NCBI RefSeq assembly: GCF_000986785.1 | Contig: NZ_LAYY01000011.1 | Location: forward strand, 62,001 to 126,000 | From: Mesobacillus campisalis | GTDB taxonomy: Bacteria > Bacillota > Bacilli > Bacillales > Cytobacillaceae | DNA length: 64,000 nucleotides | Reading direction: 5' to 3' | Shown: positions 36,288 through 47,550 of the stretch, in pieces | Layout: each line of letters opens with the position of its first letter | How positions within the stretch are numbered: position 1 is the stretch's first letter | Program-made: the position numbers and the translations under genes | The notes under the pieces: model-generated | What the model was told of the DNA's origin: nothing | Databases searched by the model: none | What the model saw: the letters and a program-made list of their open reading frames with translations, nothing else

Positions 36288-36614
36288 ATGGAACAACATG
36301 TGAAAAAGTCACTTGAGGAATGGAAAGCAGAGATTTCCCTGTTACTCCATGAAATTGATCAGGAATATGAACATGTCAAACAGGAGTTGCAGGTATACTC
36401 CTACAAATTCAGCATTACGAAACAAGTTGTCCAGTCTACAGTCAATGAGGAAATCATCCGGGACATTAGGGAGCTGTACCACATTCCATTTGAACAAAAA
36501 TTCAACCAGCTAAAGGAAGAAATCAAGGATTTGGAAGAAAAGAAAAAGGTTTTCCAAATGTTTATTGATAAAATTGACAAGGTTGGTCTGGATAGACAGC
36601 CTATTTCTTGCTGA
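36288..36614 (+). CDS. Small coiled-coil protein, function unknown
   Basis: 108 residues, almost wholly alpha-helical by composition, with heptad-like patterns at about 10-45 and 68-92 (FNQLKEEIKDLEEKKKVFQM). No signal, membrane segment or recognised domain. SD AAAGGAG is well placed before the ATG. It lies in its own unit between glsA and a leader that precedes the DEAD-box helicase. Confidence 0.7.
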   Translation: MEQHVKKSLEEWKAEISLLLHEIDQEYEHVKQELQVYSYKFSITKQVVQSTVNEEIIRDIRELYHIPFEQKFNQLKEEIKDLEEKKKVFQMFIDKIDKVGLDRQPISC

Positions 36615-36639
36615 GGTCTTTTAAATGGTGGTATAGTTG

Positions 36640-36706
36640 ATGCGGTGTGATCTTTTGATCGTTACATATGGAATCCGTGATTAAGGATTCACCTAAAAGT
36701 CCGCAT
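36640..36706 (+). ncRNA. Candidate structured leader upstream of the DEAD-box helicase
   Basis: ATGCGG (36640-36645) and CCGCAT (36701-36706) can close a three-way junction. The inner hairpins would be GATC-TTTT-GATC and GAATCC with GGATTC. A terminator lies 28 bp further on. The fold is drawn by eye and does not match a class I know. Confidence 0.3.
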
Positions 36707-36733
36707 GTACATAGGCATTGATTCTAGTGCCCG

Positions 36734-36767
36734 AAAACAGCGTGATCGATGATCGCGTTGTTTTTTT
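36734..36767 (+). terminator. Terminator or attenuator before the DEAD-box helicase
   Basis: A 14-bp stem with two G-T wobbles (AAAACAGCGTGATC with GATCGCGTTGTTTT, loop GAT) followed by T residues, 56 bp before the helicase. It may end the upstream gene or act as an attenuator. Confidence 0.8.
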
Positions 36768-36822
36768 ATGGGGAATAATAAAGTGAGAAGCAAATAAGGA
36801 GAGGGCAGCTAAAATTGCTCCA

Positions 36823-38262
36823 ATGAAAGCAGGGATAGGATTGCGTGATTTTAAATCTTTAGGCATTTCAGAAGCTTTGGCAGGCAAACTGCGAGAAGAA
36901 GGGATTGTCCAATCTACGCCGATTCAGGAGAAGGCCATTCCATTTGTAATGGACGGCAAGGATGTCATTGCACAGGCACAAACTGGAACTGGAAAAACAT
37001 TTGCCTTTGTTTTGCCGATTCTGGAAAAAATTGATAGAGGTTCCCCGCATATACAAGCCCTGATTGTCACGCCCACCAGGGAATTGGCGCTGCAAATAAC
37101 CGGCGAGGTTGAAAAGCTTATTGCAGACATGGAAGATGTTCATGTCCTCGCTGTTTATGGCGGACAGGATGTGGCAAAACAGCTGAATAAATTAAAAAAC
37201 AAAAATGTGCAGATAGTCGTTGGAACTCCGGGAAGGCTGCTGGATCATATCCGCAGGGAAAGTGTCGATTTATCACATGCTTCATTCCTCGTTCTTGACG
37301 AAGCGGATCAAATGCTTCATATTGGCTTCCTTCATGAGGTTGAGCAGATTATCCATGAAACTCCAGGCAGCCGCCAGACTATGCTTTTTTCAGCCACGAT
37401 GCCAGCTGAAATCAGGAAGCTTGCCCGAACTCATATGAAAGATCCGCAGTATATCCAGGTGGAAAAGACCCAGGGACCGGCGGAGACCGTAAAGCAAATC
37501 GCTATTCATACCGTGGACAGGGCGAAACAGGGAACCTTGGTCCAGCTGATTGAAACGCATCGGCCCTTTCTTGCGGTGATTTTCTGCAGGACGAAAAGGC
37601 GGGTCAGCAAGCTGTATGATGCCTTGAAAGTAAACGGCATGCTAGTTGATGAACTTCACGGAGACCTGTCCCAGGCAAAGCGGGAGCAGGTAATGAAAAA
37701 ATTCCGGGAAGCCGAAATCCAGCTGTTAGTTGCTACCGATGTAGCGGCAAGGGGGCTTGATATCGAAGGAGTCACCCATGTCTTTAACTATGACATCCCA
37801 TTGGATTCAGAGAGTTACGTCCACCGGATTGGCAGGACTGGCCGGGCGGGAACGAAAGGCTTGGCCATCACCCTTTATTCGTCAAAAGACCGTCCGTTGC
37901 TTGACCAGATTGAAAAGGATTTGGATATTAGGATTGAGAAGAAAAATATCGGCAATATGGAGGGAAAAGAGGACCAGAAGACTTCTTCTGGTAAAAAGCC
38001 CGCTAAGCAAAGGGAGCGCCGACCCGGCAGCACCTCCACTGTTTCTGGTAAACAGTCTAATGATAAGCGGCGGGGAAAAGCCAGGCAGGAACGAGTTTCC
38101 TTGAATGGTCCGGTGCAGCCGAAGCGGGAAGAAAAAGAGGCGACCACCCGTAACAGGGGGAACGACAGAACTGATAATACCAAAGCTAAGCGCAATACAG
38201 CCAAAAGGAAACCAGGGCCATCCAAAACAGCAGGCGCTAAACCGAAACGGGGAAGAAGATAA
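36823..38262 (+). CDS. DEAD-box RNA helicase with basic C-terminal tail
   Basis: 479 residues: Q motif ([14 protein letters not shown]...[10 protein letters not shown]), [53 protein letters not shown] and [10 protein letters not shown]. The last 110 residues are Lys/Arg/Gly-rich and disordered, suited to RNA binding. It is probably one of the Csh-type helicases for ribosome assembly or mRNA decay in the cold, but it is not clearly CshA, CshB or DeaD. The start is uncertain: AGGAGAGGG ends 16 bp before ATG 36823, the best-spaced codon being an in-frame ATT at 36814; TTG 36841 is another choice. Confidence 0.88.
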   Translation: MKAGIGLRDFKSLGISEALAGKLREEGIVQSTPIQEKAIPFVMDGKDVIAQAQTGTGKTFAFVLPILEKIDRGSPHIQALIVTPTRELALQITGEVEKLIADMEDVHVLAVYGGQDVAKQLNKLKNKNVQIVVGTPGRLLDHIRRESVDLSHASFLVLDEADQMLHIGFLHEVEQIIHETPGSRQTMLFSATMPAEIRKLARTHMKDPQYIQVEKTQGPAETVKQIAIHTVDRAKQGTLVQLIETHRPFLAVIFCRTKRRVSKLYDALKVNGMLVDELHGDLSQAKREQVMKKFREAEIQLLVATDVAARGLDIEGVTHVFNYDIPLDSESYVHRIGRTGRAGTKGLAITLYSSKDRPLLDQIEKDLDIRIEKKNIGNMEGKEDQKTSSGKKPAKQRERRPGSTSTVSGKQSNDKRRGKARQERVSLNGPVQPKREEKEATTRNRGNDRTDNTKAKRNTAKRKPGPSKTAGAKPKRGRR

Positions 38263-38287
38263 GAAAAATAGTCAGGAGTGAGAACAG

Positions 38288-38881
38288 ATGCTAAAACAGG
38301 AAATCCAAAAATATCTTGAAAAGGAAGAAGATGCAGCTTCCATACAGCTTTTCAGGGAAGAAAAGGAGTATGCAGAAAAAAACGGCCTTCTTAAAGAAGG
38401 GGTGAGCGTGGCTGAGAGGCATCCTTCAGAACGGTTCAAAGAAGCCTATATAGAACGGGGAGACAAAGAAACAGAGAATTTCCTCGGGGAAGAATCTGCG
38501 GAATTTTTATCTCAGCCTATCCGCTATTTTAAAGAGAATAAGAATGAATTCATGTACCTTGAGACAAAGTGGTTTGATATCGTGGGCGTTGATGCAGTCT
38601 CCTTTGAAATGGACGATGTGTTTGGCACCTATGATGTGATGCTGGGTTTAAGATTTCCAAAAAAATATGGAAATGCAATCAATAGCTATCTTGAAAGCCA
38701 AATCAATGGAGAAGATGCAAAGTTCGATTTAATGTTTGATGCCAATGAAGGCATTTGGAATCTGAACTTTGCCTTGAACGGCCTCGAAGGCTTTAGTGAA
38801 GAGTTAACCATTGATGAAGCTTATAGGTTAATATATGCACTTCTGTTCAATCTGGCAGATAGAATGGAACAGGGAGAGTAA
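38288..38881 (+). CDS. Conserved-looking protein of unknown function
   Basis: 197 residues, acidic and soluble. No domain is recognised. The second half (about 90-190) has an alternating pattern typical of an alpha/beta fold (WFDIVGVDAVSFEMDDVFG, KFDLMFDANEGIWNLNFAL). It starts 25 bp after the helicase stop with SD CAGGAGTGAG, so it is probably cotranscribed with the helicase. A terminator follows. Confidence 0.72.
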   Translation: MLKQEIQKYLEKEEDAASIQLFREEKEYAEKNGLLKEGVSVAERHPSERFKEAYIERGDKETENFLGEESAEFLSQPIRYFKENKNEFMYLETKWFDIVGVDAVSFEMDDVFGTYDVMLGLRFPKKYGNAINSYLESQINGEDAKFDLMFDANEGIWNLNFALNGLEGFSEELTIDEAYRLIYALLFNLADRMEQGE

Positions 38882-38887
38882 AGCAAG

Positions 38888-38917
38888 GGCCATGATATCC
38901 AGCATCATGGCCTTTTT
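38888..38917 (+). terminator. Terminator after the 38.3-kb gene
   Basis: GGCCATGAT (38888-38896) pairs with ATCATGGCC (38904-38912), then TTTTT. Confidence 0.93.
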
Positions 38918-38985
38918 AGTTATAGCTTGCTTTGTGGAGAGATAATTCTGATAATAAAGAAAAAGGATGTTCAGGAGGTGCCTGC

Positions 38986-39378
38986 ATGTTTGAAAAAGTG
39001 ATTGATCCCAGGGTTTCCGAAACGGATGGTGCCGGCCATATCAACAATACGGTGATTCCTGTCTGGTTTGAATCGGGGCGCGATGAAATCTTTAGGCTGT
39101 TTACCCCGGATTTAAGCTTCGATGATTGGAAGATGGTTATCATTCATTTTGATGTCGATTTTGTCCATCAGCTTTTTTATGGTAAAAAAGCGATTGTTAA
39201 AACATGGATTAAAGAGGTTGGCAATACAAGCCTGAAGGTATATGAGGAAATCCATCAGGAAGGAAGGTTGTGCGCAAAAGGAAATGCCGTTTATGTAAAT
39301 TTCAGCTTCTCCAAACAAAAACCGGAAAGAATCCCGGATGATATAAGGGAAAAGCTAAGCGGGCATCTGATTCGATAA
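38986..39378 (+). CDS. Acyl-CoA thioesterase, hotdog (4HBT) family
   Basis: 130 residues. The N-terminal strand-loop RVSETDGAGHINNTVIPVWFE is the 4HBT active-site region (Asp and His-Asn), followed by the hotdog helix and strands (HFDVDFVHQLFYG). It should hydrolyse an acyl-CoA thioester; the acyl group is not predictable. ATG 38986 has SD CAGGAGGT; an in-frame ATG at 38932 lies before that SD. A terminator follows after 48 bp. Confidence 0.85.
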   Translation: MFEKVIDPRVSETDGAGHINNTVIPVWFESGRDEIFRLFTPDLSFDDWKMVIIHFDVDFVHQLFYGKKAIVKTWIKEVGNTSLKVYEEIHQEGRLCAKGNAVYVNFSFSKQKPERIPDDIREKLSGHLIR

Positions 39379-39426
39379 TGAATCATACATGTCGATGGCG
39401 GCGGACTGACTTTTTAAATTTATCCG

Positions 39427-39464
39427 AAAACCGGACATGCCTCTGAATGTCCGGTTTTTTGTTT
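39427..39464 (+). terminator. Terminator after the thioesterase gene
   Basis: AAAACCGGACAT pairs with ATGTCCGGTTTT and is followed by T residues. Confidence 0.93.
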
Positions 39465-39526
39465 TTTTTATTCCTTTACTCCGCTAGATTATTACCATGC
39501 TAATTTACTAAAATTTCCCAAAATTA

Positions 39527-39556
39527 TTGACATGGTGCCAGTGAAGGAAATACAAT
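39527..39556 (+). promoter_or_regulatory. Sigma-A promoter of the hut operon
   Basis: TTGACA (39527-39532), 18 bp, TACAAT (39551-39556). The start site near 39563 puts the repeat ATTAGTCAAGAGGA at the very 5' end of the mRNA. Confidence 0.7.
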
Positions 39557-39567
39557 ATAGGTAAGTT

Positions 39568-39581
39568 ATTAGTCAAGAGGA
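39568..39581 (+). repeat. First copy of ATTAGTCAAGAGGA in the hut leader
   Basis: This 14-nt sequence is repeated exactly at 40062-40075, just before the hutP-hutH terminator. It includes a UAG triplet, the element HutP recognises. Confidence 0.55.
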
Positions 39582-39606
39582 AAAATTCAGAAACTTAGAG
39601 GTTGCC

Positions 39607-40041
39607 ATGCAAAAAATAGCTATTGGGAAACTGGCCATACTTCTTGCCTCCCTTTCAGAAGAGGAACTTAATCTGTTTAAGCCTGATTTGGCCCAAGTTT
39701 CATATTGCCAAGGGAAGGTAGGCAGCATGAACATGCAAAAGGTGATTGCGGCGGTGGAAACGGCAGCCAAGCGGAACGGGCTGATTCATGACAGCCTATA
39801 TCGTGAGACACATGCCTTGTATCATGCCATCCTGGAAGGGATCGAAGGGCTGACAAGAGGAAAGCCGGCAATTGGCGAAATGAGCCGGACTGTTGGTCTC
39901 CGCTTTTCCGTTGTCCGCGGAACACCCTACAGTGAAAGCGGCGAAGGGGAATGGATTGCCGTAGCCTTTTACGGCACGATCGGTGCTCCGGTTAAAGGAG
40001 CGGAACATGAAACAGTAGGATTGGGTATTAATCATATATAA
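39607..40041 (+). CDS. hutP: Hut operon antiterminator HutP
   Basis: 144 residues, the family length, with LAILLASLSEEE, MNMQKVIAAVETAAKRNGLI and the C-terminal GEWIAVAFYGTIGAPVKGAEHE that carries the histidines binding metal and L-histidine. HutP bound to histidine and Mg2+ binds UAG-rich RNA and prevents termination before hutH. ATG 39607 has a modest SD (AGAGGTT). It is the first gene of hutPHUI. Confidence 0.95.
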   Translation: MQKIAIGKLAILLASLSEEELNLFKPDLAQVSYCQGKVGSMNMQKVIAAVETAAKRNGLIHDSLYRETHALYHAILEGIEGLTRGKPAIGEMSRTVGLRFSVVRGTPYSESGEGEWIAVAFYGTIGAPVKGAEHETVGLGINHI

Positions 40042-40055
40042 GAAAGCATTGCCTA

Positions 40056-40076
40056 TAGTCCATTAGTCAAGAGGAG
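40056..40076 (+). promoter_or_regulatory. Candidate HutP-binding RNA segment
   Basis: UAG triplets at 40056 and 40064 and the second copy of ATTAGTCAAGAGGA (40062-40075) overlap the left arm of the terminator. HutP bound here could block the hairpin. By analogy with B. subtilis, where several UAG motifs are bound. Confidence 0.6.
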
Positions 40077-40117
40077 GCGATGATGGTATCACTATGCCAT
40101 TATCGCCTCCTTTTTGT
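40073..40117 (+). terminator. HutP-controlled terminator between hutP and hutH
   Basis: GGAGGCGATGATGG (40073-40086) pairs with CCATTATCGCCTCC (40097-40110) with a single G-U, followed by TTTTTG. Confidence 0.93.
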
Positions 40118-40146
40118 TTTCACCAAAATCTTGGGAGGTTACCAAT

Positions 40147-41694
40147 ATGGTTGAGTTAACTGGCCATTCATTAACTTTGGAGCAAATCAGGCAAATCTGC
40201 CTTGAAGGAAGCCTTGTGACAATATGTTCAGAAAGCATGGAAAAAGTAGCGCAAAGCAGAAGAGCTGTTGAAAAGATTGTCCGCGAGAAAAGAACTGTCT
40301 ACGGGATTAATACCGGATTTGGAAAATTCAGCGACGTAATGATCGCCGAGGATGATGTCGGCCTGCTGCAGCAAAACCTGATCCGTTCCCATGCGTGCGG
40401 AGTGGGCAAACCTTTTCCCGAATTGGTTTCAAGGGCCATGGTCCTGCTCAGGCTGAACGCGTTATTAAAAGGATTTTCCGGCATCAGGCCATTAATCGCG
40501 GAGCGTCTTATGCATCTATTGAACCTGAATATCCATCCTGTCATCCCGCAGCAAGGGTCACTGGGAGCGTCAGGGGATTTGGCGCCGCTTTCCCATCTTG
40601 CATTGGTCCTCATGGGAGAAGGATATGTATTTTACCGTGGAAAAACGGTGCCTGCCGCCGAAGCCTGCAGGCAGGAGGGACTGGACCCCATCGCCCTTGA
40701 AGCGAAAGAAGGACTCGCGCTGATTAACGGGACGCAAGCGATGACGGCGATGGGAGTCATCAACTGGCTGGAGGCAGCAGACCTTGCCTGCCAGAGTGAA
40801 TGGATCTCCGCCATGACGATGGAAGGCCTCGAGGGAATCATCGATGCATTCCATCCTGCCATCCATGAAGCGAGAGGATATGCACAGCAAGTCGCAGTAG
40901 CAGAGCGGATCAGAAACCTCCTGGCAGGAAGCAAGCTGACGACAAGACAGGGAGAGAAACGGGTTCAGGATGCCTATTCACTGCGCTGCATTCCCCAGGT
41001 TCACGGTGCTTCATGGCAGGCTTTGGACTATGTGAAGGAAAAGCTTGAAATTGAAGTGAATGCCGCAACAGATAATCCGCTTATATTTGATGATGGAGAA
41101 ACGGTGGTTTCGGGAGGGAACTTCCATGGGCAGCCAATCGCGATTGCGATGGATTTTATGAAAATTGCAGTTGCCGAACTAGCCAGCATTTCTGAACGGA
41201 GGATTGAGAGGCTTGTCAATCCCCAGCTGAATGATCTGCCGCCATTCCTGAGTGCGCAGCCAGGTTTGCAATCAGGAGCGATGATTATGCAGTATGCAGC
41301 TGCCTCCCTCGTTTCCGAAAACAAGACACTGGCGCATCCGGCAAGCGTGGACTCCATTCCTTCTTCTGCCAATCAGGAGGACCATGTGAGCATGGGCACC
41401 ATTGCGGCACGCCATGCCGGCAGCATCATCGAGAATGTGCGCCGCGTATTGGCGATTGAATGCATCTGCGCCCTGCAGGCAGTGGAGTACCGAGGAGTGG
41501 CTAAGATGGCGCCCAAAACACGGTCTTTTTATGAACAGGCAAGGAAACTGGTGCCGTCGATCACAGAGGACAGAGTATTTTCCTACGATATTGAGAGAAT
41601 GGCAGAATTTCTGGAAAAAAATAATTGGCCATGGGCTGTGCAGGCAGAGGTGGATTGTGAGGATCTGGATAAAAAAGTGAACAATAATTCTTAA
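40147..41694 (+). CDS. hutH: Histidine ammonia-lyase HutH
   Basis: 515 residues. The self-forming MIO cofactor triad Ala-Ser-Gly is at residues 141-143 ([18 protein letters not shown]); [23 protein letters not shown] and [10 protein letters not shown] are further active-site blocks. It removes ammonia from histidine to give urocanate. ATG 40147 has SD GGGAGGT, 30 bp after the controlled terminator; an in-frame ATG at 40114 would place the start inside the hairpin region. Confidence 0.96.
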   Translation: MVELTGHSLTLEQIRQICLEGSLVTICSESMEKVAQSRRAVEKIVREKRTVYGINTGFGKFSDVMIAEDDVGLLQQNLIRSHACGVGKPFPELVSRAMVLLRLNALLKGFSGIRPLIAERLMHLLNLNIHPVIPQQGSLGASGDLAPLSHLALVLMGEGYVFYRGKTVPAAEACRQEGLDPIALEAKEGLALINGTQAMTAMGVINWLEAADLACQSEWISAMTMEGLEGIIDAFHPAIHEARGYAQQVAVAERIRNLLAGSKLTTRQGEKRVQDAYSLRCIPQVHGASWQALDYVKEKLEIEVNAATDNPLIFDDGETVVSGGNFHGQPIAIAMDFMKIAVAELASISERRIERLVNPQLNDLPPFLSAQPGLQSGAMIMQYAAASLVSENKTLAHPASVDSIPSSANQEDHVSMGTIAARHAGSIIENVRRVLAIECICALQAVEYRGVAKMAPKTRSFYEQARKLVPSITEDRVFSYDIERMAEFLEKNNWPWAVQAEVDCEDLDKKVNNNS

Positions 41695-41714
41695 AGATAA
41701 TGGAGGAGAAAACC

Positions 41715-43376
41715 ATGGAAGCAAAGGTGAACCGTACGGTAGTTGCAAAAAAAGGACTGGAATTGGAATGCAAGGGATGGGAACAAGAGGCAGCGTTAAG
41801 AATGCTGTATAACAATCTTGATCCGGAGGTTGCCGAGAAACCTGAAGACCTGGTGGTATATGGCGGGATTGGGAAAGCAGCGCGCAGCTGGGAAGCGTTT
41901 GACGCCATTGTCGCAACGCTCAGGAGGCTCGAGAACGATGAGACCCTGCTTGTTCAGTCAGGAAAGCCGGCCGCTGTTTTTAAAACGCATAAAGCGGCCC
42001 CGCGGGTACTTTTGTCCAATTCTGTCCTCGTGCCGAAATGGGCAAATTGGGAACATTTTCACGAACTTGATCAAAAAGGATTGATGATGTACGGACAGAT
42101 GACCGCCGGGAGCTGGATTTATATAGGCACACAGGGCATCCTTCAAGGAACCTATGAAACATTTGCGGAAGCGGCCCGGCAGCACTTTGGCGGCTCTTTG
42201 AAAGGAACGCTTACCCTGACAGCAGGCCTCGGGGGAATGGGAGGGGCTCAACCGCTGGCGGTCACAATGAATGGCGGCGTCTGCCTGGCGGTGGAGGTGG
42301 ACCCTGCAAGGATTCAGAAACGGCTGGATACAAAATATTGTGACAGGCTGACAGATTCATTGGATGAAGCCGTATCCTGGACCATGCTCGCGAAACAAAA
42401 GGGGGAAGCCCTGTCAATCGGGCTGGTTGGCAACGCGGCGGAAGTCCACGCGGAACTCCTTGACCGGCGGATAGAGATTGACCTTGTGACAGACCAGACA
42501 TCTGCTCATGATCCGCTTAACGGGTATATTCCCGCAGGGATGACCCTGGCAGAGGCAGAAGCATTAAGGGCGAGCAACCCCTCTGGCTATGTGGCATTAT
42601 CCCGGCAGTCGATGGCAAGGCATGTGGAAGCAATGCTTGAATTCCAGCGCCGCGGAGCGATTGTTTTTGACTATGGCAACAATATCCGCCAGGTTGCCAA
42701 GGATGAGGGAGTTGCCTCTGCTTTTGATTTCCCGGGCTTTGTGCCAGCCTATATCCGGCCGCTCTTTTGCGAAGGGAAAGGACCTTTCCGCTGGGCAGCA
42801 TTATCCGGAGACTCCGAAGATATCTATCGGACTGACAGGCTGCTTAAAGAGCTGTTCCCGGAGAATGGTCACCTCCACCGCTGGATTGACATGGCCCAGC
42901 AAAAGGTGGCTTTCCAGGGGCTTCCTGCCCGGATTTGCTGGCTTGGCTACGGGGAGCGGGTAAAAATGGGTCTGGCCATTAACGAGCTTGTGAGAACAGG
43001 AGAGCTAAAGGCACCGATTGTGATTGGCAGGGACCATCTCGACTGCGGATCCGTGGCGTCCCCTAACCGGGAAACCGAAGCGATGAAGGACGGCAGCGAT
43101 GCGGTAGGAGATTGGGCAATCCTGAATGCCATGATCAATGTTGCTGCCGGGGGCTCATGGATTTCCGTCCACCATGGCGGCGGTGTAGGAATGGGGTATT
43201 CACTCCATGCAGGCATGGTTGTTGTGGCAGATGGAAGCGAACTTGCCAAGGAGCGGCTCGAACGGGTGCTCACAACCGACCCGGGAATGGGAATCGTTCG
43301 CCATGCAGATGCCGGCTATGAAAAAGCGATTCAGGTAGCAAAGGAAAAGGGCGTCGATATTCCGATGCTGAAATAA
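41715..43376 (+). CDS. hutU: Urocanate hydratase HutU
   Basis: 553 residues, standard length. NAD-binding block [15 protein letters not shown], then [12 protein letters not shown] and the C-terminal [17 protein letters not shown]. It hydrates urocanate to imidazolonepropionate with tightly bound NAD. ATG 41715 has SD TGGAGGAG, 20 bp after hutH; the ATG at 41700 lies inside that SD. Confidence 0.96.
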   Translation: MEAKVNRTVVAKKGLELECKGWEQEAALRMLYNNLDPEVAEKPEDLVVYGGIGKAARSWEAFDAIVATLRRLENDETLLVQSGKPAAVFKTHKAAPRVLLSNSVLVPKWANWEHFHELDQKGLMMYGQMTAGSWIYIGTQGILQGTYETFAEAARQHFGGSLKGTLTLTAGLGGMGGAQPLAVTMNGGVCLAVEVDPARIQKRLDTKYCDRLTDSLDEAVSWTMLAKQKGEALSIGLVGNAAEVHAELLDRRIEIDLVTDQTSAHDPLNGYIPAGMTLAEAEALRASNPSGYVALSRQSMARHVEAMLEFQRRGAIVFDYGNNIRQVAKDEGVASAFDFPGFVPAYIRPLFCEGKGPFRWAALSGDSEDIYRTDRLLKELFPENGHLHRWIDMAQQKVAFQGLPARICWLGYGERVKMGLAINELVRTGELKAPIVIGRDHLDCGSVASPNRETEAMKDGSDAVGDWAILNAMINVAAGGSWISVHHGGGVGMGYSLHAGMVVVADGSELAKERLERVLTTDPGMGIVRHADAGYEKAIQVAKEKGVDIPMLK

Positions 43377-43400
43377 GAAGGAAGATCAGTTTGGAGGGGG

Positions 43401-43524
43401 CAATGTGACCCTAATTTGATGGGAAACGGCATTATGGTCACGTTGACAGGTTCAATGTGACCTGAACCCGATGAAAAGTGGAAATGCGGTCACGATGACG
43501 GTTTCAATGTGACCCTGAATTGTT
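43401..43524. repeat. 52-bp tandem repeat between hutU and hutI
   Basis: Two units of 52 bp (43401-43452 and 43453-43504) and a partial third (43505-43524), each starting CAATGTGACC and containing GGTCACG about 35 bp later. GTGACC and GGTCAC form inverted repeats within and between units. There is no ORF; it sits inside an operon. Confidence 0.85.
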
Positions 43525-43536
43525 CTGCCAGGCTAG

Positions 43537-44799
<1,263 letters not shown>

Positions 44800-44833
44800 T
44801 ATGAAAAGCTGCCAAATCACATGAGCAGCTATA

Positions 44834-44862
44834 TTGACAATTCGTGTTAATCTCGTCATAAT
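44834..44862 (+). promoter_or_regulatory. Sigma-A promoter of proBA
   Basis: TTGACA (44834-44839), 17 bp, CATAAT (44857-44862). It starts transcription just before the T-box leader. Confidence 0.8.
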
Positions 44863-44867
44863 GTTTA

Positions 44868-45112
44868 CAAACAGTTGAACGTTAACGGAGGATCAGTAAG
44901 CGGGCCTTCTGTGCAAGAGAGCGGGATTTGTAAGCTGGGAGGTCCCGTCGCAGTCAAGCCGCCGAACCTGCCTCCCGAGTCCCATGCCAAACATGGGCGC
45001 CTACCTGGCGTTATCAGGCAAAGCGGGATTGAACACTCAATCCAATCTAGGTGGTACCGCGGAAGCAAAGCCCTTTCGTCCTTGTTTATAAGGATGATTG
45101 GGCTTTTTTTTA
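44868..45112 (+). promoter_or_regulatory. T-box riboswitch, proline (CCT specifier)
   Basis: The conserved T-box AGGTGGTACCGCGG is at 45049-45062 and a terminator follows at 45067-45112 (AAAGCCC...GGGCTTT, T-run). In Stem I, GGAGG (44887-44891) pairs with CCTCC (44971-44975) and GCGG with CCGC. The specifier loop between them holds ATCAGTAA on one side and GAACCTG on the other, giving CCT (44967-44969), a proline codon. Uncharged tRNA-Pro should allow read-through into proB. Confidence 0.94.
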
Positions 45113-45152
45113 TTAACTGAATTGGAATTATATCAACGGGAGCATTGGAAAA

Positions 45153-46238
45153 ATGGAGAGAAAACGGATTGTCGTCAAGATTGGGAGCAGTTCATTAACA
45201 AATGAAAAGGGTGAGGTTGACCAGGTAAAGTTGAATGATCATGTCCAGGCGCTGGCAGCTTTGCGCCAGGAAGGGCATGAAGTGCTGCTTGTCTCCTCGG
45301 GAGCTGTTGCGGCAGGATTTACGCGCCTGGGGTATCCGTCAAGGCCGGTGACCTTAAAGGGAAAACAGGCAGCGGCAGCGGTGGGCCAGAGCCTGCTCAT
45401 CCAGTCCTATATTGAAAAATTCAGCCATTTTGGACTGGTGCCGGCGCAAATCCTTCTTACGCGAACGGATTTTTCCAATCGTGAGCGCTATAGAAACGCC
45501 TACTCCACCATTATGGAATTATTGGAGCGCAGGATCCTGCCAATTATCAATGAAAATGATACGGTTTCTGTTGAAGAGCTGACCTTTGGTGACAATGACA
45601 TGCTTTCTGCCCTGGTCAGCGGCCTGATTCATGCCGACCAGCTGATTATTCTTACCGATATCAACGGTCTGTATGATTCCGATCCACGCACCAACCCGCT
45701 AGCAAAGAAAATGGACGTTCTCGAAAACATTACCGATGACATGTTTTCTTTTGCTGAGGGAGCCGGATCAAAGGTGGGAACGGGGGGCATGAGATCGAAG
45801 CTTCTCGCTGCGAAAATGGCTTTGTCTCTCGGGGTTCCGGTCTTTATCGGCCATGGGAAAGGGGCAGGAAAACTGAGTGATATCCTTGGCGGAAATGGGG
45901 ATGGCACCTATATTCAAAACAATACATTGACGTCCATCAATACAAGAAGGCAATGGATCGCTTTCCACTCTGAGGTTTCAGGGGAGATCCATGTGGATAA
46001 GGGAGCCGAGGAAGCAATTTTATTCAGGGGAAGCAGCCTACTCCCCGCTGGCATCATTAAAGTTAGCGGCCATTTCCAAAAAGGTGAGGTTGTCGAAGTC
46101 TATGGGTCCGATGGTCTTTTGGGTAAAGGCGAGGTCACCTATTCATCGGATGAATTAAGGAATGTGATTGGCAAGAGCAGCCAGTCCGAAATGCCTTTGA
46201 TAGAAGTCATCCATCGAAATAAATGGGTTAAAATGTAA
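45153..46238 (+). CDS. proB: Glutamate 5-kinase ProB with PUA domain
   Basis: 361 residues. The amino-acid-kinase domain (1-255) has [30 protein letters not shown] and [13 protein letters not shown]; the C-terminal PUA domain spans about 270-355. It phosphorylates glutamate, the first step of proline synthesis and the point of feedback control in the family. It is controlled by the proline T-box upstream and followed 15 bp later by proA. Confidence 0.95.
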   Translation: MERKRIVVKIGSSSLTNEKGEVDQVKLNDHVQALAALRQEGHEVLLVSSGAVAAGFTRLGYPSRPVTLKGKQAAAAVGQSLLIQSYIEKFSHFGLVPAQILLTRTDFSNRERYRNAYSTIMELLERRILPIINENDTVSVEELTFGDNDMLSALVSGLIHADQLIILTDINGLYDSDPRTNPLAKKMDVLENITDDMFSFAEGAGSKVGTGGMRSKLLAAKMALSLGVPVFIGHGKGAGKLSDILGGNGDGTYIQNNTLTSINTRRQWIAFHSEVSGEIHVDKGAEEAILFRGSSLLPAGIIKVSGHFQKGEVVEVYGSDGLLGKGEVTYSSDELRNVIGKSSQSEMPLIEVIHRNKWVKM

Positions 46239-46253
46239 AGAGGAGGAAGGAAT

Positions 46254-47501
46254 ATGAGCGAGGTAAAACTAAAAGGTCTGCGTGCAAAGCTTGCAAGCCA
46301 GGCCCTTGTGGGAATCACAACAGAAGACAAAAATGCTGCATTGAAGAAAATTGCAGAGCAGTTGATTAAAGACAAGGAAGAGATCATTGAGCAAAATAAA
46401 AAGGATTTGCAGTTGGGCAAGGAAAATGGACTATCCGATGCTGTCCTTGACCGGATCATGCTGAATGAAAAACGGATCCATGATATGAGCGAAGCGATCC
46501 AGCTGTTAATCAACCTGAAAGATCCGATTGGAGAGAGTCTGGAGACCATTGAAAAAGATAACGGCCTCTTGATTAAGAAGAAACGTGTGCCAATCGGGGT
46601 AATAGGGATGATTTACGAAGCCAGGCCAAATGTGACGGTCGATGCGGCTACTCTTTCCTTGAAAACAGGGAATGCCGTCATCTTGCGCGGCAGTTCCTCA
46701 GCAAAATTCTCAAACATGGCTCTGGTTCAATGCATACATGCAGCTTTGAAAGATAGCAAGGTACCGGTCGATGCCGTCCAGCTGATCGAGGATACAAGCA
46801 GGGAAACGGCAAAGGAACTGTTTCATTTGAATGAATATCTCGATGTGCTGATTCCGCGAGGAGGAAAAAACCTGATTGATACGGTTGTCCGCGAGGCTTC
46901 GGTTCCCGTGCTGGAGACAGGTGCAGGCAACTGCCATGTTTTCATCGATGAGACCGCTGATTTCGACTTGGCAAAGGACATTGTCATTAATGCGAAGACC
47001 CAGCGTCCGTCCGTATGCAATGCGATTGAAACCGTCCTGTTTCATAAAAAATGGCTGGAAAAACACGGTGCGGATCTGCTGCAGGCTCTCGCTGAAAAAG
47101 AAGTCGAAATTTACGGGGATGAGCAGGTAACGGCGTTGTATCCGGCGGCCAAACAGGCGACGGAAGAAGACTGGCATACCGAATACCTGGCATTGAAAAT
47201 CAGTGCGAAGGCCGTATCCAGTGTGGAAGAAGCTGTGCAACATATCAACACTTATGGTACTAAGCATTCGGAAGCAATCCTGACCAAGGACGAGGAGCAC
47301 GCTGCACTGTTTTTAAACAGTGTCGATGCCGCCGCTGTTTACCATAATGCATCGACAAGATTTACGGATGGCTTTGAATTTGGCTATGGTGCCGAAATCG
47401 GAATCAGTACCCAAAAGCTGCATGCACGGGGCCCAATGGGACTTGAAGCATTAACTTCCAGTAAATTTTTTGTATATGGGCATGGGCAAATTCGAAAATA
47501 A
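46254..47501 (+). CDS. proA: Gamma-glutamyl phosphate reductase ProA
   Basis: 415 residues, aldehyde-dehydrogenase fold. The catalytic cysteine is in [12 protein letters not shown]; other blocks are [19 protein letters not shown] and the end [12 protein letters not shown]-like ([19 protein letters not shown]). It reduces glutamyl phosphate to the semialdehyde. SD AGGAGGAAGG precedes ATG 46254. It makes an operon with proB. Confidence 0.95.
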   Translation: MSEVKLKGLRAKLASQALVGITTEDKNAALKKIAEQLIKDKEEIIEQNKKDLQLGKENGLSDAVLDRIMLNEKRIHDMSEAIQLLINLKDPIGESLETIEKDNGLLIKKKRVPIGVIGMIYEARPNVTVDAATLSLKTGNAVILRGSSSAKFSNMALVQCIHAALKDSKVPVDAVQLIEDTSRETAKELFHLNEYLDVLIPRGGKNLIDTVVREASVPVLETGAGNCHVFIDETADFDLAKDIVINAKTQRPSVCNAIETVLFHKKWLEKHGADLLQALAEKEVEIYGDEQVTALYPAAKQATEEDWHTEYLALKISAKAVSSVEEAVQHINTYGTKHSEAILTKDEEHAALFLNSVDAAAVYHNASTRFTDGFEFGYGAEIGISTQKLHARGPMGLEALTSSKFFVYGHGQIRK

Positions 47502-47550
47502 ATGTCATAATATTATCAAAATATAGTTTTTCAGAACAGGGGAATGTAAT

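Noticed and set aside
43401-43524. Possible CRISPR array
   Set aside because: The 52-bp units are contiguous with no unique spacers, and there are no cas genes; the same holds for the 51-bp units at 60224-60410.
44875-45120. Open frame of 81 codons before proB
   Set aside because: It lies entirely in the T-box leader RNA and ends in its terminator.
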